The position numbers were made by a program, and so were the translations under genes. From positions 1 through 49,402 of the forward strand of contig DATDAW010000044.1 in the NCBI GenBank assembly GCA_036525185.1: 49,402 nucleotides of DNA, written 5' to 3'. Below are positions 1 through 8,483 of the stretch, in pieces. Positions within the stretch are counted from its first letter, which is position 1. Every line of letters starts with the position of its first letter. Under the pieces are notes generated by a model, which had not been told where the DNA came from, ran no database searches, and saw only the letters and a list, made by a program, of their open reading frames with translations. The stretch comes from DATDAW01 sp036525185 (GTDB taxonomy: Bacteria > Verrucomicrobiota > Verrucomicrobiia > Chthoniobacterales > DASVRZ01).

Positions 1-76
1 TGGTGGAGGTAAGGGGATTCGAACCCCTGGCCTTCTCATTGCGAACGAGACGCTCTACCAACTGAGCTATACCCCC
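1..76 (-). tRNA. tRNA-Ala (anticodon CGC)
   Basis: Read on the minus strand this is a complete 76-nt cloverleaf. It has a 7-bp acceptor stem, a GCTC/GAGC D-stem, a 5-bp anticodon stem with loop TTCGCAA, an AGGGG/CCCCT T-stem with the TTCGAAT loop, and an encoded CCA end. Loop positions 34-36 are CGC, which reads GCG (Ala). The acceptor stem carries a G3:U70 wobble pair, the classic alanine identity element. The 3' CCA falls on the first bases of the window, so nothing can be said about its terminator. Confidence 0.97.
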
Positions 77-183
77 ATTTTCAGAGCCGCCTGAAAAGTC
101 GGACTCCTACTATGCAGCGGACCGGCCGCTGGGCAAGGAAAAATGCGGGGCGCAATGGCGCCGACTCTCATGTTGGTTTTCTT

Positions 184-975
184 TCAACTGCTCGCGCTTG
201 AATACCGCCGCAGCGCCCAGAACCAGAAAAGACGCGTTAGCACCACGATCAGTGCTGCTGCCAGGGCGAGATGCAACAATCGCCAGCCCACTTCGCTGAA
301 GCCAAAGAGCACGCGCGCCGGGGTGTTTGCGACGATGATGATGGGTATCAGCCAGCTGAATGTGAGCCGGAAAATGCCGCGAAAGACGACGTCGGGATAC
401 CGGGCCAACTCGGACAGGCTGTAGTAGCCGCGCAATATTCCCTGGGCGCGAACGATCCAGAAACTGACCGACGCCAGCGCGAGGAAAATGGCGTAATGGA
501 TCGCCACTCCAAGCCCACACGCCACCACGTAAACCGCGACTTGCGCAACCGACGGGTGGATTCCCAACCGGAACAGCGAATAGCCGACGATGGCCATACC
601 AGCGGTCATGTTGACGAGGCTGTCCAGGCCGAATTGGCGGACGGAAACGGCGAATTGAGAGTCGATCGGTTGCAATAGCAGGAAATCGAGGCGGCCGGTG
701 CGGACCAGTTCGGGGAGATTGGCGACGTTGGCGTAGAAGAAAAGCTGAAAGATTTGTCCGATGATCTGGTGCGTGCCGACGAGCAGCACGACCTGCCATT
801 TGGTCCAGTCCCCAATTTTGTCCACATATTGGAACAGCGCCTCGATGAACAGGATCTGTCCGGCGAACCACAGAAACTCAACGGCCAGCCACAGGAGGAA
901 ATTGGCCTTGAAGTTCATCTCCCGGATCAGGGAGTTGCGGAGCATGATCCAGAAAATCTGCCAGTATCGCCGCAT
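184..975 (-). CDS. ABC-2 family transporter permease (ABC2_membrane_6/DUF990-like)
   Basis: A 263-residue integral membrane protein with about six hydrophobic segments. It matches the ABC2_membrane_6 type of permease, which works with a cytoplasmic ATPase in exporters whose substrates are mostly undefined. Visible signs are an N-terminal amphipathic start (MRRYWQIFWIMLRNSLIREM), the family-typical LLLQPIDSQF segment near residue 100, and a C-terminal membrane span ending in basic residues. The partner ATPase and a second permease are normally adjacent on the same strand. Here the upstream side is a long non-coding stretch and the downstream side is the tRNA, so the partners are not in view. 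The ATG start at 975 is the natural one. Family call is fairly sure; substrate unknown. Confidence 0.8.
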   Translation of the reverse strand: MRRYWQIFWIMLRNSLIREMNFKANFLLWLAVEFLWFAGQILFIEALFQYVDKIGDWTKWQVVLLVGTHQIIGQIFQLFFYANVANLPELVRTGRLDFLLLQPIDSQFAVSVRQFGLDSLVNMTAGMAIVGYSLFRLGIHPSVAQVAVYVVACGLGVAIHYAIFLALASVSFWIVRAQGILRGYYSLSELARYPDVVFRGIFRLTFSWLIPIIIVANTPARVLFGFSEVGWRLLHLALAAALIVVLTRLFWFWALRRYSSASS

Positions 976-1732
976 GTGGAAATGGATGTGTGCAAGAAGG
1001 AATATCGCGTCTCTTTAGAAAACGAAGGAATTTACACAATACCCAGCCGGATCCGGGAAACTCCAGAACCAGTTTTTGGGGTTAGGGCGGAGTTTGGCGG
1101 CAGCTGCGTCCAATCGGACGAAGCAATTCCGCCAGAATCCGCCAGGACAAGGGAGGACAACAGCGGGTCGAAGCCTTAAGTGACGACCATTCAAATGGGA
1201 AAAGCGCTTGCTTGACCTTTCTCGGAAGCGCCTCGTTGTTCAGCACTTACGTATCTGCATCCGAAATGCGTGTACTTTACACACTGCCTCGCTCTTCAAA
1301 AAAATCTGCTCCGCAATGATTTGCCCCAACTGAATGGCTGCGGCTAAGGAAACGACAATGTCCGCGTGCCACCGCTGCCACATTTGTTTTTGAAAAATTC
1401 CCAAAATCCGACTAAAAAAGGGGTTGCTTATAAGAAAGTGTAATACTTTACTTTCGTTCCATTCCGACTGGCCGAAGTGGCGAAACAGATTGGGAAGAGC
1501 TACTCGCTTTCCCGTCGGTTCGATCCTCAAAAGTTCGTCGGAAAAATGATTGATTAAGACCTGCGGATTCGTATCCTCGGCGCCGGTTTGACGCCTGAGG
1601 CTGGACGCCGAGAAGGTCCGAAGACAAGTCACACCAAGCCCCCCTAGAAAACGTGAATCTCTTCTCACACAAACGGCCTTGCAGTTTTTACCCGCGCCCG
1701 GGAGCTTTTGGCGTCTGACCTGACTCTGCCCC
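976..1732. other. Intergenic region between ABC permease and act operon
   Basis: About 757 bases between two divergent transcription units. Open frames here are arginine- and serine-rich and match no family I recognise; the longest, 1240-1773 on the minus strand, runs into the start of actA. The part at 1380-1460 is AT-rich and is the likely place for the act operon promoter. I see no RNA gene and no strong repeat. Confidence 0.5.
1424..1452 (+). promoter_or_regulatory. Possible sigma-70-like promoter of the act operon
   Basis: TTGCTT (1424-1429) and TTTACT (1447-1452) are separated by 17 bases inside the most AT-rich part of the region upstream of actA. The match to consensus is only moderate and the leader to actA would be about 275 bases, so this is a weak candidate. 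Confidence 0.2.
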
Positions 1733-2395
1733 ATGCCGAATCTTTTCCCCCGCTGGACCAACCGGCTTCCCATTAAGGTTGTGACAGCTGCTGTCGTTCT
1801 CGGGGCGTTGGTCAGCGCTGCCGTGGCTTATTTTTTCACTCCGAAGTACACCCAGGTTGGCTATCAGCCGGATCAACCGGTGCCGTTCCAACATGATCTC
1901 CATGTGAAGCAGCTCGGGATGGATTGCCGGTATTGCCATTCCAATGTGGAGGTGTCCGCCGCGTCGAACATCCCAACGGCGCAGACGTGCATGAATTGTC
2001 ACAGTCAGATTCAGAAAAACAATCCGAAGCTGGCGCAGCTTCGCAAGGCGTGGGAAACAGGCGAACCACTTCCGTGGGTCAAGATTCATTACGTGCCCGA
2101 TTACGCGTATTTCAACCACTCGGTGCATGTGAACCGCGGCGTGAGTTGCGTCAGTTGTCACGGCAATGTCGACAAGATGGAGGTCGTTTATAAGGATCAG
2201 CCGCAGAGCATGGGCTGGTGCCTCGATTGCCACCGCGACCCGGCGAAACACGTCCGTCCCACTGAAGAAGTCTTCAATCTCGACTGGAAGCCGAGTGGCG
2301 ATAATCCGGTTAAAGCGCAACGCGAGTTGGGCTCGCAGCTGGTGAAACAGTGGAAAATTCATCCGCCCGAAAATTGTTCGGGCTGCCACCGGTAA
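1733..2395 (+). CDS. actA: Alternative complex III subunit A, pentahaem cytochrome c
   Basis: A 220-residue periplasmic multihaem cytochrome held by one N-terminal membrane segment (about residues 14-35). Five CxxCH haem c motifs are visible: CRYCH (65-69), CMNCH (86-90), CVSCH (139-143), CLDCH (163-167) and CSGCH (215-219). Extra histidines suit class III-type bis-His ligation. In alternative complex III, ActA carries electrons from the quinol-oxidising core toward cytochrome c acceptors. It is the first gene of a tight plus-strand operon; actB follows after 6 bases. No clear Shine-Dalgarno precedes the ATG, but the start gives the expected short cytoplasmic tail before the membrane segment. 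The five-haem pattern and the following gene order make the call secure. Confidence 0.95.
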   Translation: MPNLFPRWTNRLPIKVVTAAVVLGALVSAAVAYFFTPKYTQVGYQPDQPVPFQHDLHVKQLGMDCRYCHSNVEVSAASNIPTAQTCMNCHSQIQKNNPKLAQLRKAWETGEPLPWVKIHYVPDYAYFNHSVHVNRGVSCVSCHGNVDKMEVVYKDQPQSMGWCLDCHRDPAKHVRPTEEVFNLDWKPSGDNPVKAQRELGSQLVKQWKIHPPENCSGCHR

Positions 2396-2401
2396 TTTGA
2401 A

Positions 2402-5400
2402 ATGAAACGCACCTTTCAACATCCGGCGGAGCCGAAGACTGGGAAGAAATACTGGCGCAGCGTCGAGGAATTGGCTGACACGCCGAAGTTCCGCGAATGG
2501 CTGTCACGTGAATTCCCGGCTGGCGCAGCGGAACTGGAAATGGACGGCCTGTCGCGCCGTAGTTTCGTGCAATTGATGGGTGCGTCCCTGGCACTGGCGG
2601 GTCTCGGTTTTTCGGGATGCCGCAGGCCGGAGATTCATTTCGCGGCCTTGAGCAAAAGTGTGGAATGGAGCATTCCGGGAAAGGCTCTCTATTATACCAG
2701 TGCGATGCCAACCCGAACCGGGGCCGTGCCGCTGGTGGTGACCACGTACGACGGGCGCCCGACCAAGATCGAAGGAAATCCGCTGCATCCCGCGAGCAAC
2801 GGCGCGACGACTTTGCACGCGCAGGCGTCGATTCTTGATCTTTACAATCCGGACCGATCGAAGATTTTTTTGGAGAACGGAAAGGAATCGGATCGCCAGA
2901 AGTTCGACGCGTACCTCGCCGGGTTGCTTCCGAAACTCGCAGCCAGCGCCGGCGCGGGCCTGGCATTTCTGGCCGATGTAAACAATTCGCCGACGCGCGA
3001 AAGGCTGAAGCAAGAGATTCTGAAAAAGTATCCCCAAGCGAAATGGGCCGTTCACGATCCGACAGGAAGCCTACAGGCCGAGGCGGTCGCTACGGCTTTC
3101 GGGCCCGGAGTGACCCTGACTCCCCAGATTGAAAAAGCGGATGTCATCGTCGCATTGGACTCGGATTTTCTCGGGCTGGATAGTGAGAGCACGGGGTATA
3201 CGCGTCAGTTTGCCGCGCGCCGCAAACCGCCGAAGGAAGGAGGCAGCAGCATGAATCGCCTGTACGTCGTGGAGAATCGCTACACGCTCACGGGCGGGAT
3301 GGCGGATCATCGGCTGCGGCTGAAAGCGAGCCAGATTCCGGCGCTAACCGTCAAACTGGCGCAGGCCGTTGCAAATCTGACAGGGAATAATTTTGCGGTC
3401 ACTTTGGCGGAAATTCCTCTGCCGGTGGATCAACAATGGATCGACGAATGCGCGGCAGATCTCGTCTCCGCGAAAGGAAAAAGCCTCATTTTCGTGGGTC
3501 CACGTCAGCCTGTCGCGACGCAGATTTTGGGATTTGCCATCAATTCTTTTCTCGGAAATATCGGGCAGACGATTACCGGTTTCACGCAAGCCGTTTCACA
3601 GCAAATACCATTGCCGGAGCTGGTTAAGGCAATTCAGCAAAAGGCGGTTTCCACGCTCTTCATTCTGGAATCGAACCCAGTCTACACGGCGCCCGTCGAT
3701 TTAAAATTTGACGATTCGATGAAAAGCGTCACGGATGTGGTCCATCTCGGTTTGCGAAAGGACGAAACGGCGCTGGTCTCCAAATGGCATGTGCCAGGAA
3801 CGCATTATCTGGAAAGCTGGAGCGACGCGCTTGGTCCTGACGGCACGTATGTCCCGGTGCAACCGATGATCCAGCCGTTGTTTGGCGGGCTTTCCGCAAA
3901 CGACGTCCTCGCCGCCGTTGCCGGGCTGAAGATTCCCCAAGGCGCGGAGGTGGTGAAGGAGACCTTTGCGAAAGTTAAAGAAACAGCCGGGTCGACTGCC
4001 GATTGGTCCAGTTTTCTCCGGAACGGTTATCTCGAAAATTCGGCACCTTCACCTGCAGCGCTCACCTTTTCCGGGCCGTTGGCTGCTGCGGTCTCGCCTC
4101 CAGCGGAAGGCGTCGAAGTCGTTTTTCCGCCCGATTACAAGATCCAGGACGGCAGCTACATCGACAACGGCTGGCTTCAGGAATTGCCGGATCCCATCAC
4201 GAAACTCACGTGGGACAATGCCGCATTGATGAGTCGGAAAATGGCCGACAAACTGGGTATTGGCCGGCCCACGCATTCGGATGAGCAGCATCTGGAAAGC
4301 GAAATGATCAAAATCACCGTTGAGGGCAGAAGTTTGGAAGTACCTGCCATGGTTGCGCCTGGGCACGCGGACGACTCGATTACTCTCCCGCTTGGCTACG
4401 GTCATGCAGAAGGGGCAACCGGAAAAATCGGCCGTGGATCAGGATTCAATGCTTACCAATTGGTCGCTTCTGCCGCTTCGTACTTCGCCGTGGCAACCGT
4501 GGAGAAAACGGGAAAAACATACCAGCTCGCCATCACCCAGGAGCACAACCAGATGGAAGGCCGCGCTGTCGTCCGCGAAGCCACGCTGGAACATTTTGAG
4601 GAAAAACCGGAGTTCGCGAAAACGATGTTCATGGATTCGCATAGCCCGCCGAACATTTCGCTCTACAAGAATCCGGATTACACGAGCCCGGAACGCAAGT
4701 CCCCCGAGCAATGGGGGATGGTTATCGATCTCAATTCCTGCGTGGGATGCAATGCCTGCGTGATCGCCTGCCAGGCCGAAAATAACATTCCGATCGTCGG
4801 CAAAGAGCAGGTGATTAATAACCGCGAAATGCATTGGCTGCGCATCGACCGTTATTTTGCCAGCGCCGAGGACGAACACAATGAGACCGAGCCGGAGATG
4901 GTGATGCAACCGCTTGGCTGTCAGCAGTGCGAGAACGCCCCATGTGAGACGGTTTGCCCAGTCAATGCCACGGTCCACAGCGACGACGGCCTCAACGTGA
5001 TGGTTTACAACCGGTGCATTGGCACGCGGTATTGCGCGAACAACTGCCCGTTCAAAGTCCGCCGGTTCAACTTTTTCAACTACAACGAGCGTCCCCTTGA
5101 AAAGATGAAGATCGGCCCGTTGCCGGAATCGAGCGGTTTGTATTTCGGCCCGCTGACGAAAAAAGGCACGGAAGACCTCATCAAGATGCAGAAGAATCCG
5201 AACGTTACGGTGCGAATCCGTGGTGTGATGGAAAAGTGCACGTATTGTATTCAACGGATCGAGGAGGGGCGCATTCAGTCGCGTGTGAAAGCGGGGGCGT
5301 CGGATAATCTGAAAATCCCGACCGATTCCATCCAGTCTGCCTGCCAGCAGGCGTGCGCGGCCGAAGCCATCACATTCGGGGATTTGAAGGATCCAGACAG

Positions 5401-5608
5401 CCGGGTGGCGAAATTACAGGACAACCCGCGGCGGTATCGATTATTGGAGTACTTAAACGTTCAGACGCGAACGAGTTACCTCGCTCGGCTCCGGAATCCG
5501 AATCCGAAAATGCCGGGAGCGGGGAAGGTGGCGGATATTTATCCGGATGAACACGCGGAGGGCCACGACTCCAAAGACCAACACCAAGGGGAAGGGACGC
5601 ATCATTAA
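2402..5608 (+). CDS. actB: Alternative complex III subunit B, molybdopterin-oxidoreductase-like fused to Fe-S protein
   Basis: A 1068-residue periplasmic subunit. A twin-arginine-like motif SRRSFVQLMG lies at residues 51-60 and is followed by a hydrophobic stretch ending in Cys73, typical of ActB. Residues about 80-740 resemble the molybdopterin oxidoreductase fold; ActB proteins are known to keep this fold without the cofactor. The C-terminal part holds cysteine clusters for several Fe-S centres: CVGCNACVIAC (about 779-789), CQQCENAPCETVC (about 840), CIGTRYCANNC (about 872), then CTYC (about 946) and CQQAC (about 980). These clusters wire quinol oxidation to ActA and ActE. The fused B1/B2 form is the common one. 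A weak spacer of 6 bases separates it from actA. Confidence 0.95.
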   Translation: MKRTFQHPAEPKTGKKYWRSVEELADTPKFREWLSREFPAGAAELEMDGLSRRSFVQLMGASLALAGLGFSGCRRPEIHFAALSKSVEWSIPGKALYYTSAMPTRTGAVPLVVTTYDGRPTKIEGNPLHPASNGATTLHAQASILDLYNPDRSKIFLENGKESDRQKFDAYLAGLLPKLAASAGAGLAFLADVNNSPTRERLKQEILKKYPQAKWAVHDPTGSLQAEAVATAFGPGVTLTPQIEKADVIVALDSDFLGLDSESTGYTRQFAARRKPPKEGGSSMNRLYVVENRYTLTGGMADHRLRLKASQIPALTVKLAQAVANLTGNNFAVTLAEIPLPVDQQWIDECAADLVSAKGKSLIFVGPRQPVATQILGFAINSFLGNIGQTITGFTQAVSQQIPLPELVKAIQQKAVSTLFILESNPVYTAPVDLKFDDSMKSVTDVVHLGLRKDETALVSKWHVPGTHYLESWSDALGPDGTYVPVQPMIQPLFGGLSANDVLAAVAGLKIPQGAEVVKETFAKVKETAGSTADWSSFLRNGYLENSAPSPAALTFSGPLAAAVSPPAEGVEVVFPPDYKIQDGSYIDNGWLQELPDPITKLTWDNAALMSRKMADKLGIGRPTHSDEQHLESEMIKITVEGRSLEVPAMVAPGHADDSITLPLGYGHAEGATGKIGRGSGFNAYQLVASAASYFAVATVEKTGKTYQLAITQEHNQMEGRAVVREATLEHFEEKPEFAKTMFMDSHSPPNISLYKNPDYTSPERKSPEQWGMVIDLNSCVGCNACVIACQAENNIPIVGKEQVINNREMHWLRIDRYFASAEDEHNETEPEMVMQPLGCQQCENAPCETVCPVNATVHSDDGLNVMVYNRCIGTRYCANNCPFKVRRFNFFNYNERPLEKMKIGPLPESSGLYFGPLTKKGTEDLIKMQKNPNVTVRIRGVMEKCTYCIQRIEEGRIQSRVKAGASDNLKIPTDSIQSACQQACAAEAITFGDLKDPDSRVAKLQDNPRRYRLLEYLNVQTRTSYLARLRNPNPKMPGAGKVADIYPDEHAEGHDSKDQHQGEGTHH

Positions 5609-5656
5609 GATGAACGCGGTGGTTCAACTCATTTCGACACCAGGGAGGATCGACTA

Positions 5657-7150
5657 ATGGAACAGCCCAAAATTCTTGGTATTCCCATCGGGCCGCACGC
5701 GACTGCCGAAGAACCGCTGCCACGCGTTCCGCACGTCTATAACGACCGCTCCATGGGCTGGGTCACCCAACGAATCTGCGGTATCGTCGAAGGGCCGACC
5801 CCGTTATGGTGGTGGCTCGCTCTCGCCTTTTTCGGCTCCATCGCGCTCATCGGCACAGGGTGCATTGTCTATTTGATTTCAACAGGCGTCGGCGTGTGGG
5901 GACTCAATCATCCCGTTGGCTGGGCGTGGGACATTACAAACTTCGTTTTCTGGATCGGTATCGGCCATGCGGGAACGTTGATTTCTGCCGTCCTATTTCT
6001 TACCCGGCAAAAATGGCGCACCTCCATCAACCGCGCATCCGAAGCGATGACTCTTTTTGCGGTAATTTGCGCCGGTATTTTTCCGGGGATTCACGTGGGC
6101 CGCGTGTGGATGGTCTGGTTTCTGGCTCCGATTCCAAACTCGAATGCCATCTGGCCGAACTTCCGAAGCCCTCTGCTTTGGGACGTTTTCGCTGTTTCCA
6201 CCTATTTCACGGTATCCGTCATTTTTTGGTACATGGGCCTTATTCCCGATCTTGCGACCTTACGCGACCGGGCTTCAAACAAGCTGGCCAGGTATGCCTA
6301 CGGTTTTCTTGCGTTGGGGTGGCGTGGTGGAAATCGCCAATGGCGCCACTACGAAATGGCCTACCTGCTGCTGGCAGCTCTTTCCACGCCACTGGTTCTG
6401 TCCGTTCACTCCGTCGTGTCCTTCGACTTCGCGACGTCGGTCATTCCGGGCTGGCATACGACCATTTTCCCACCGTATTTCGTCGCTGGCGCCATTTTCG
6501 GCGGATTTGCAATGGTGCTGACACTCATGCTGCCCGCACGAGCCATATACGGGCTGCATGACCTGATCACGGACCGGCACATCGATGTGATGTGCAAGAT
6601 CATCCTGCTCACGGGTTCCATCGTGGGCTACGCGTACTGCATGGAGTTTTTCACGGCCGCCTACAGCGGAAACCCTTATGAGCAATGGGTTTTCCTCCGC
6701 AACCGCATGGCGGATCCATTCATTTTCAGCAAAATTTTTGACGTTCCCGTCGCGCCATACTGGTGGGCGTATTGGGCGATGATGTCGCTCAACGTCATTT
6801 CACCGCAGATCTTCTGGATGCGGTGGGCGAGGCACAACATTTACGTCGTCTACGCCGTGTGCATGTGCGTCAACGCGGGCATGTGGTTTGAGCGGTTTGT
6901 CATCATCGTGACGTCGTTGCATCGGGATTTTCTTCCATCCTCGTGGGGCATGTTTCACCCGACCTGGGTCGACATCTGGACGTTTGCCGGCACGCACGGC
7001 ATTTTTGTTTCGCTGTTTTTGCTGTTTATCCGGTTCCTGCCGATGATCGCGATTGCCGAGGTGAAAGGCGTTCTGCCTGAAGCAGATCCCCATTATCAGC
7101 CTCCCGAGAAAAAATCACATCCGGCGCATGAGGCGGAGGTGCCGGTATGA
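5657..7150 (+). CDS. actC: Alternative complex III subunit C, NrfD/PsrC-like quinol-binding membrane protein
   Basis: A 497-residue polytopic membrane protein of the NrfD/PsrC family, with about ten hydrophobic segments from residue 55 onward. In alternative complex III this subunit contributes the quinol site. Family-type features are the N-terminal GWVTQRICGIVEG segment before the first helix and the aromatic-rich WVFLRNRMADPFIFSKIFDVP loop region. A good ribosome binding site, GGGAGGA, lies about 8 bases before the ATG. The stop overlaps the start of actD by four bases, indicating translational coupling. Order and length agree with known act operons. Confidence 0.94.
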   Translation: MEQPKILGIPIGPHATAEEPLPRVPHVYNDRSMGWVTQRICGIVEGPTPLWWWLALAFFGSIALIGTGCIVYLISTGVGVWGLNHPVGWAWDITNFVFWIGIGHAGTLISAVLFLTRQKWRTSINRASEAMTLFAVICAGIFPGIHVGRVWMVWFLAPIPNSNAIWPNFRSPLLWDVFAVSTYFTVSVIFWYMGLIPDLATLRDRASNKLARYAYGFLALGWRGGNRQWRHYEMAYLLLAALSTPLVLSVHSVVSFDFATSVIPGWHTTIFPPYFVAGAIFGGFAMVLTLMLPARAIYGLHDLITDRHIDVMCKIILLTGSIVGYAYCMEFFTAAYSGNPYEQWVFLRNRMADPFIFSKIFDVPVAPYWWAYWAMMSLNVISPQIFWMRWARHNIYVVYAVCMCVNAGMWFERFVIIVTSLHRDFLPSSWGMFHPTWVDIWTFAGTHGIFVSLFLLFIRFLPMIAIAEVKGVLPEADPHYQPPEKKSHPAHEAEVPV

Positions 7151-7701
7151 ACGCAGCCACGACCCAACGCATTCATGGAATCGGTGCCCGGTTCGGAAGC
7201 GCCGCGGAGCTATATCAGGCGGCCATCAAGACTCGCGAGAAAGGGTTTTGCCGTTGGGACGTGCATTCGCCATATCCCATCCATGGCATGGATGACGCAA
7301 TGGGGCTGAAAATGTCCGGTCTGGGCAAAATCGTTTTTTTCGGCGGTCTCACCGGGACCCTGACAGCAGTTGGATTGCAGTTTATCCCCTCGTCGTTTCT
7401 GTATCCGCTTATCGTTCAGGGTAAGCCGACCAATCTGTTTACGATTCCTGCATTTTTCCCGATCATCTTTGAGCTGACGATTCTGTTTTCCGCGTTCACG
7501 TCGATCTTCGGAATGCTGATTTTGAATGGCTTGCCGCGATGGAATCATCCTGTTTTCAACTGGGACGCCTTTTCCCAATTCAGCGACGACGGCTTTTTCC
7601 TAATCATCGAAGCCACCGATCCGAAATTCAGCGAGGACGGTTCCGCGGAGTTCCTGCGCGAAGCGGGAGGCAAAGACATCACGCTGATCCACGACGATTA
7701 A
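7147..7701 (+). CDS. actD: Alternative complex III subunit D (DUF3341)
   Basis: A 184-residue protein of the DUF3341 family with two central hydrophobic hairpin segments (about residues 57-80 and 95-120). The preceding motif KGFCRWDVHSPYPIHGMDD is characteristic of ActD. It is a small membrane subunit of alternative complex III without cofactors, packed against the ActC/ActF core. It starts inside the last codons of actC (ATGA overlap) and is followed after 12 bases by actE. I see nothing unusual. Confidence 0.92.
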   Translation: MNAATTQRIHGIGARFGSAAELYQAAIKTREKGFCRWDVHSPYPIHGMDDAMGLKMSGLGKIVFFGGLTGTLTAVGLQFIPSSFLYPLIVQGKPTNLFTIPAFFPIIFELTILFSAFTSIFGMLILNGLPRWNHPVFNWDAFSQFSDDGFFLIIEATDPKFSEDGSAEFLREAGGKDITLIHDD

Positions 7702-7713
7702 CTGGCCAAAAGA

Positions 7714-8391
7714 ATGCGTTATTTTTTCCTCATTCTGGTTCTTGGCAGCATCGCGCTCGTGACGGTGACAGGTCTGCGTGGCGCAAAATCGAACAGGCCA
7801 CCGATCGAGATTTTCCCGGACATGGACCGCCAGCAGAAGATTAAAAAGCAAACGGAAAGCGACTTTTTTGCTGACGGACGTTCCGCGCGACCCCCCATCC
7901 CGGACACGGTACCGATTGGATACAACTTTCCTGTCAAACCGGTCGCAGGCCAGCCGGCGCCGGAGGGTTTTTACAAAGGTTTCACGGGCGGCACGGATTA
8001 TCGGGATACCGGCAAATTTGATGAGGGTCATTGGGGCACGGGCATCCCGGTTCCAGTGACCAAAGAACTGATCCTGCGCGGGCGGCAGCGATTTCAGATC
8101 AACTGCGCGATCTGTCACGGAGCGACCGGCGGAGGGAACGGCATTACCACGCAATACGGGTTGGTGGGCGTGGTGAATCTGCACGACAAACGCATCCGCG
8201 ACATGGCCGATGGCGAGATCTACAACACCATTGTTCATGGCAAGAACACGATGATGGCCTATGGCGACAAGCTCAACGTCCAGGACCGTTGGGCAATCAT
8301 TACCTACATCCGAGCATTGCAACGGTCGCAGAATGCGACATTTGCGGATGTTCCTGCAGATAAACAAAAAGAACTGGAGGCGGGCAAATGA
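7714..8391 (+). CDS. actE: Alternative complex III subunit E, monohaem cytochrome c
   Basis: A 225-residue exported cytochrome c. An N-terminal hydrophobic segment (residues 2-17) anchors or exports it. One haem c motif, CAICH, lies at about residues 131-135 in the setting FQINCAICHGATGGGNG, and methionines further on (MADGEIYN, KNTMMAYGDKL) can supply the sixth ligand. ActE accepts electrons in complex III and can pass them to soluble cytochromes or an associated oxidase. The C-terminal KELEAGK tail ends 88 bases before actF; that gap holds a repeat-like insertion described separately. Confidence 0.92.
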   Translation: MRYFFLILVLGSIALVTVTGLRGAKSNRPPIEIFPDMDRQQKIKKQTESDFFADGRSARPPIPDTVPIGYNFPVKPVAGQPAPEGFYKGFTGGTDYRDTGKFDEGHWGTGIPVPVTKELILRGRQRFQINCAICHGATGGGNGITTQYGLVGVVNLHDKRIRDMADGEIYNTIVHGKNTMMAYGDKLNVQDRWAIITYIRALQRSQNATFADVPADKQKELEAGK

Positions 8392-8483
8392 GGAATTTGG
8401 ACATCCGAGTTCAGAATGCAGAACTGCACGCCGATCATCCTGTTCTGCCTCCTTCCTTCTGCGTTCGGCCTTTACTAAAATGA
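8388..8483 (+). repeat. Short repeat-like insertion with bridging 31-codon ORF between actE and actF
   Basis: Elsewhere in this operon genes abut or overlap, but here 88 bases separate actE from actF. The segment contains an imperfect inverted repeat (GCAGAAC near 8418 and GTTCTGC near 8440) and runs of TTCTGC/CCTTC. It resembles the TTCTGC-type interspersed repeats I associate with Verrucomicrobiota and Acidobacteriota genomes (recollection, not searched). A 31-codon frame begins with ATG overlapping the actE stop and ends with TGA overlapping the actF ATG. It could simply carry ribosomes across the gap. The peptide has no recognisable features. Confidence 0.4.

Noticed and set aside
1240..1773. 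177-residue minus-strand open frame upstream of actA
   Set aside because: It overlaps the actA start, has no recognisable domain and a composition like shifted non-coding DNA.
8261..8479. N-terminal extension of actF by 73 codons
   Set aside because: It overlaps actE by 131 bases and encodes repeat-like, Arg/Ser-rich sequence; ATG 8480 gives the normal ActF start.
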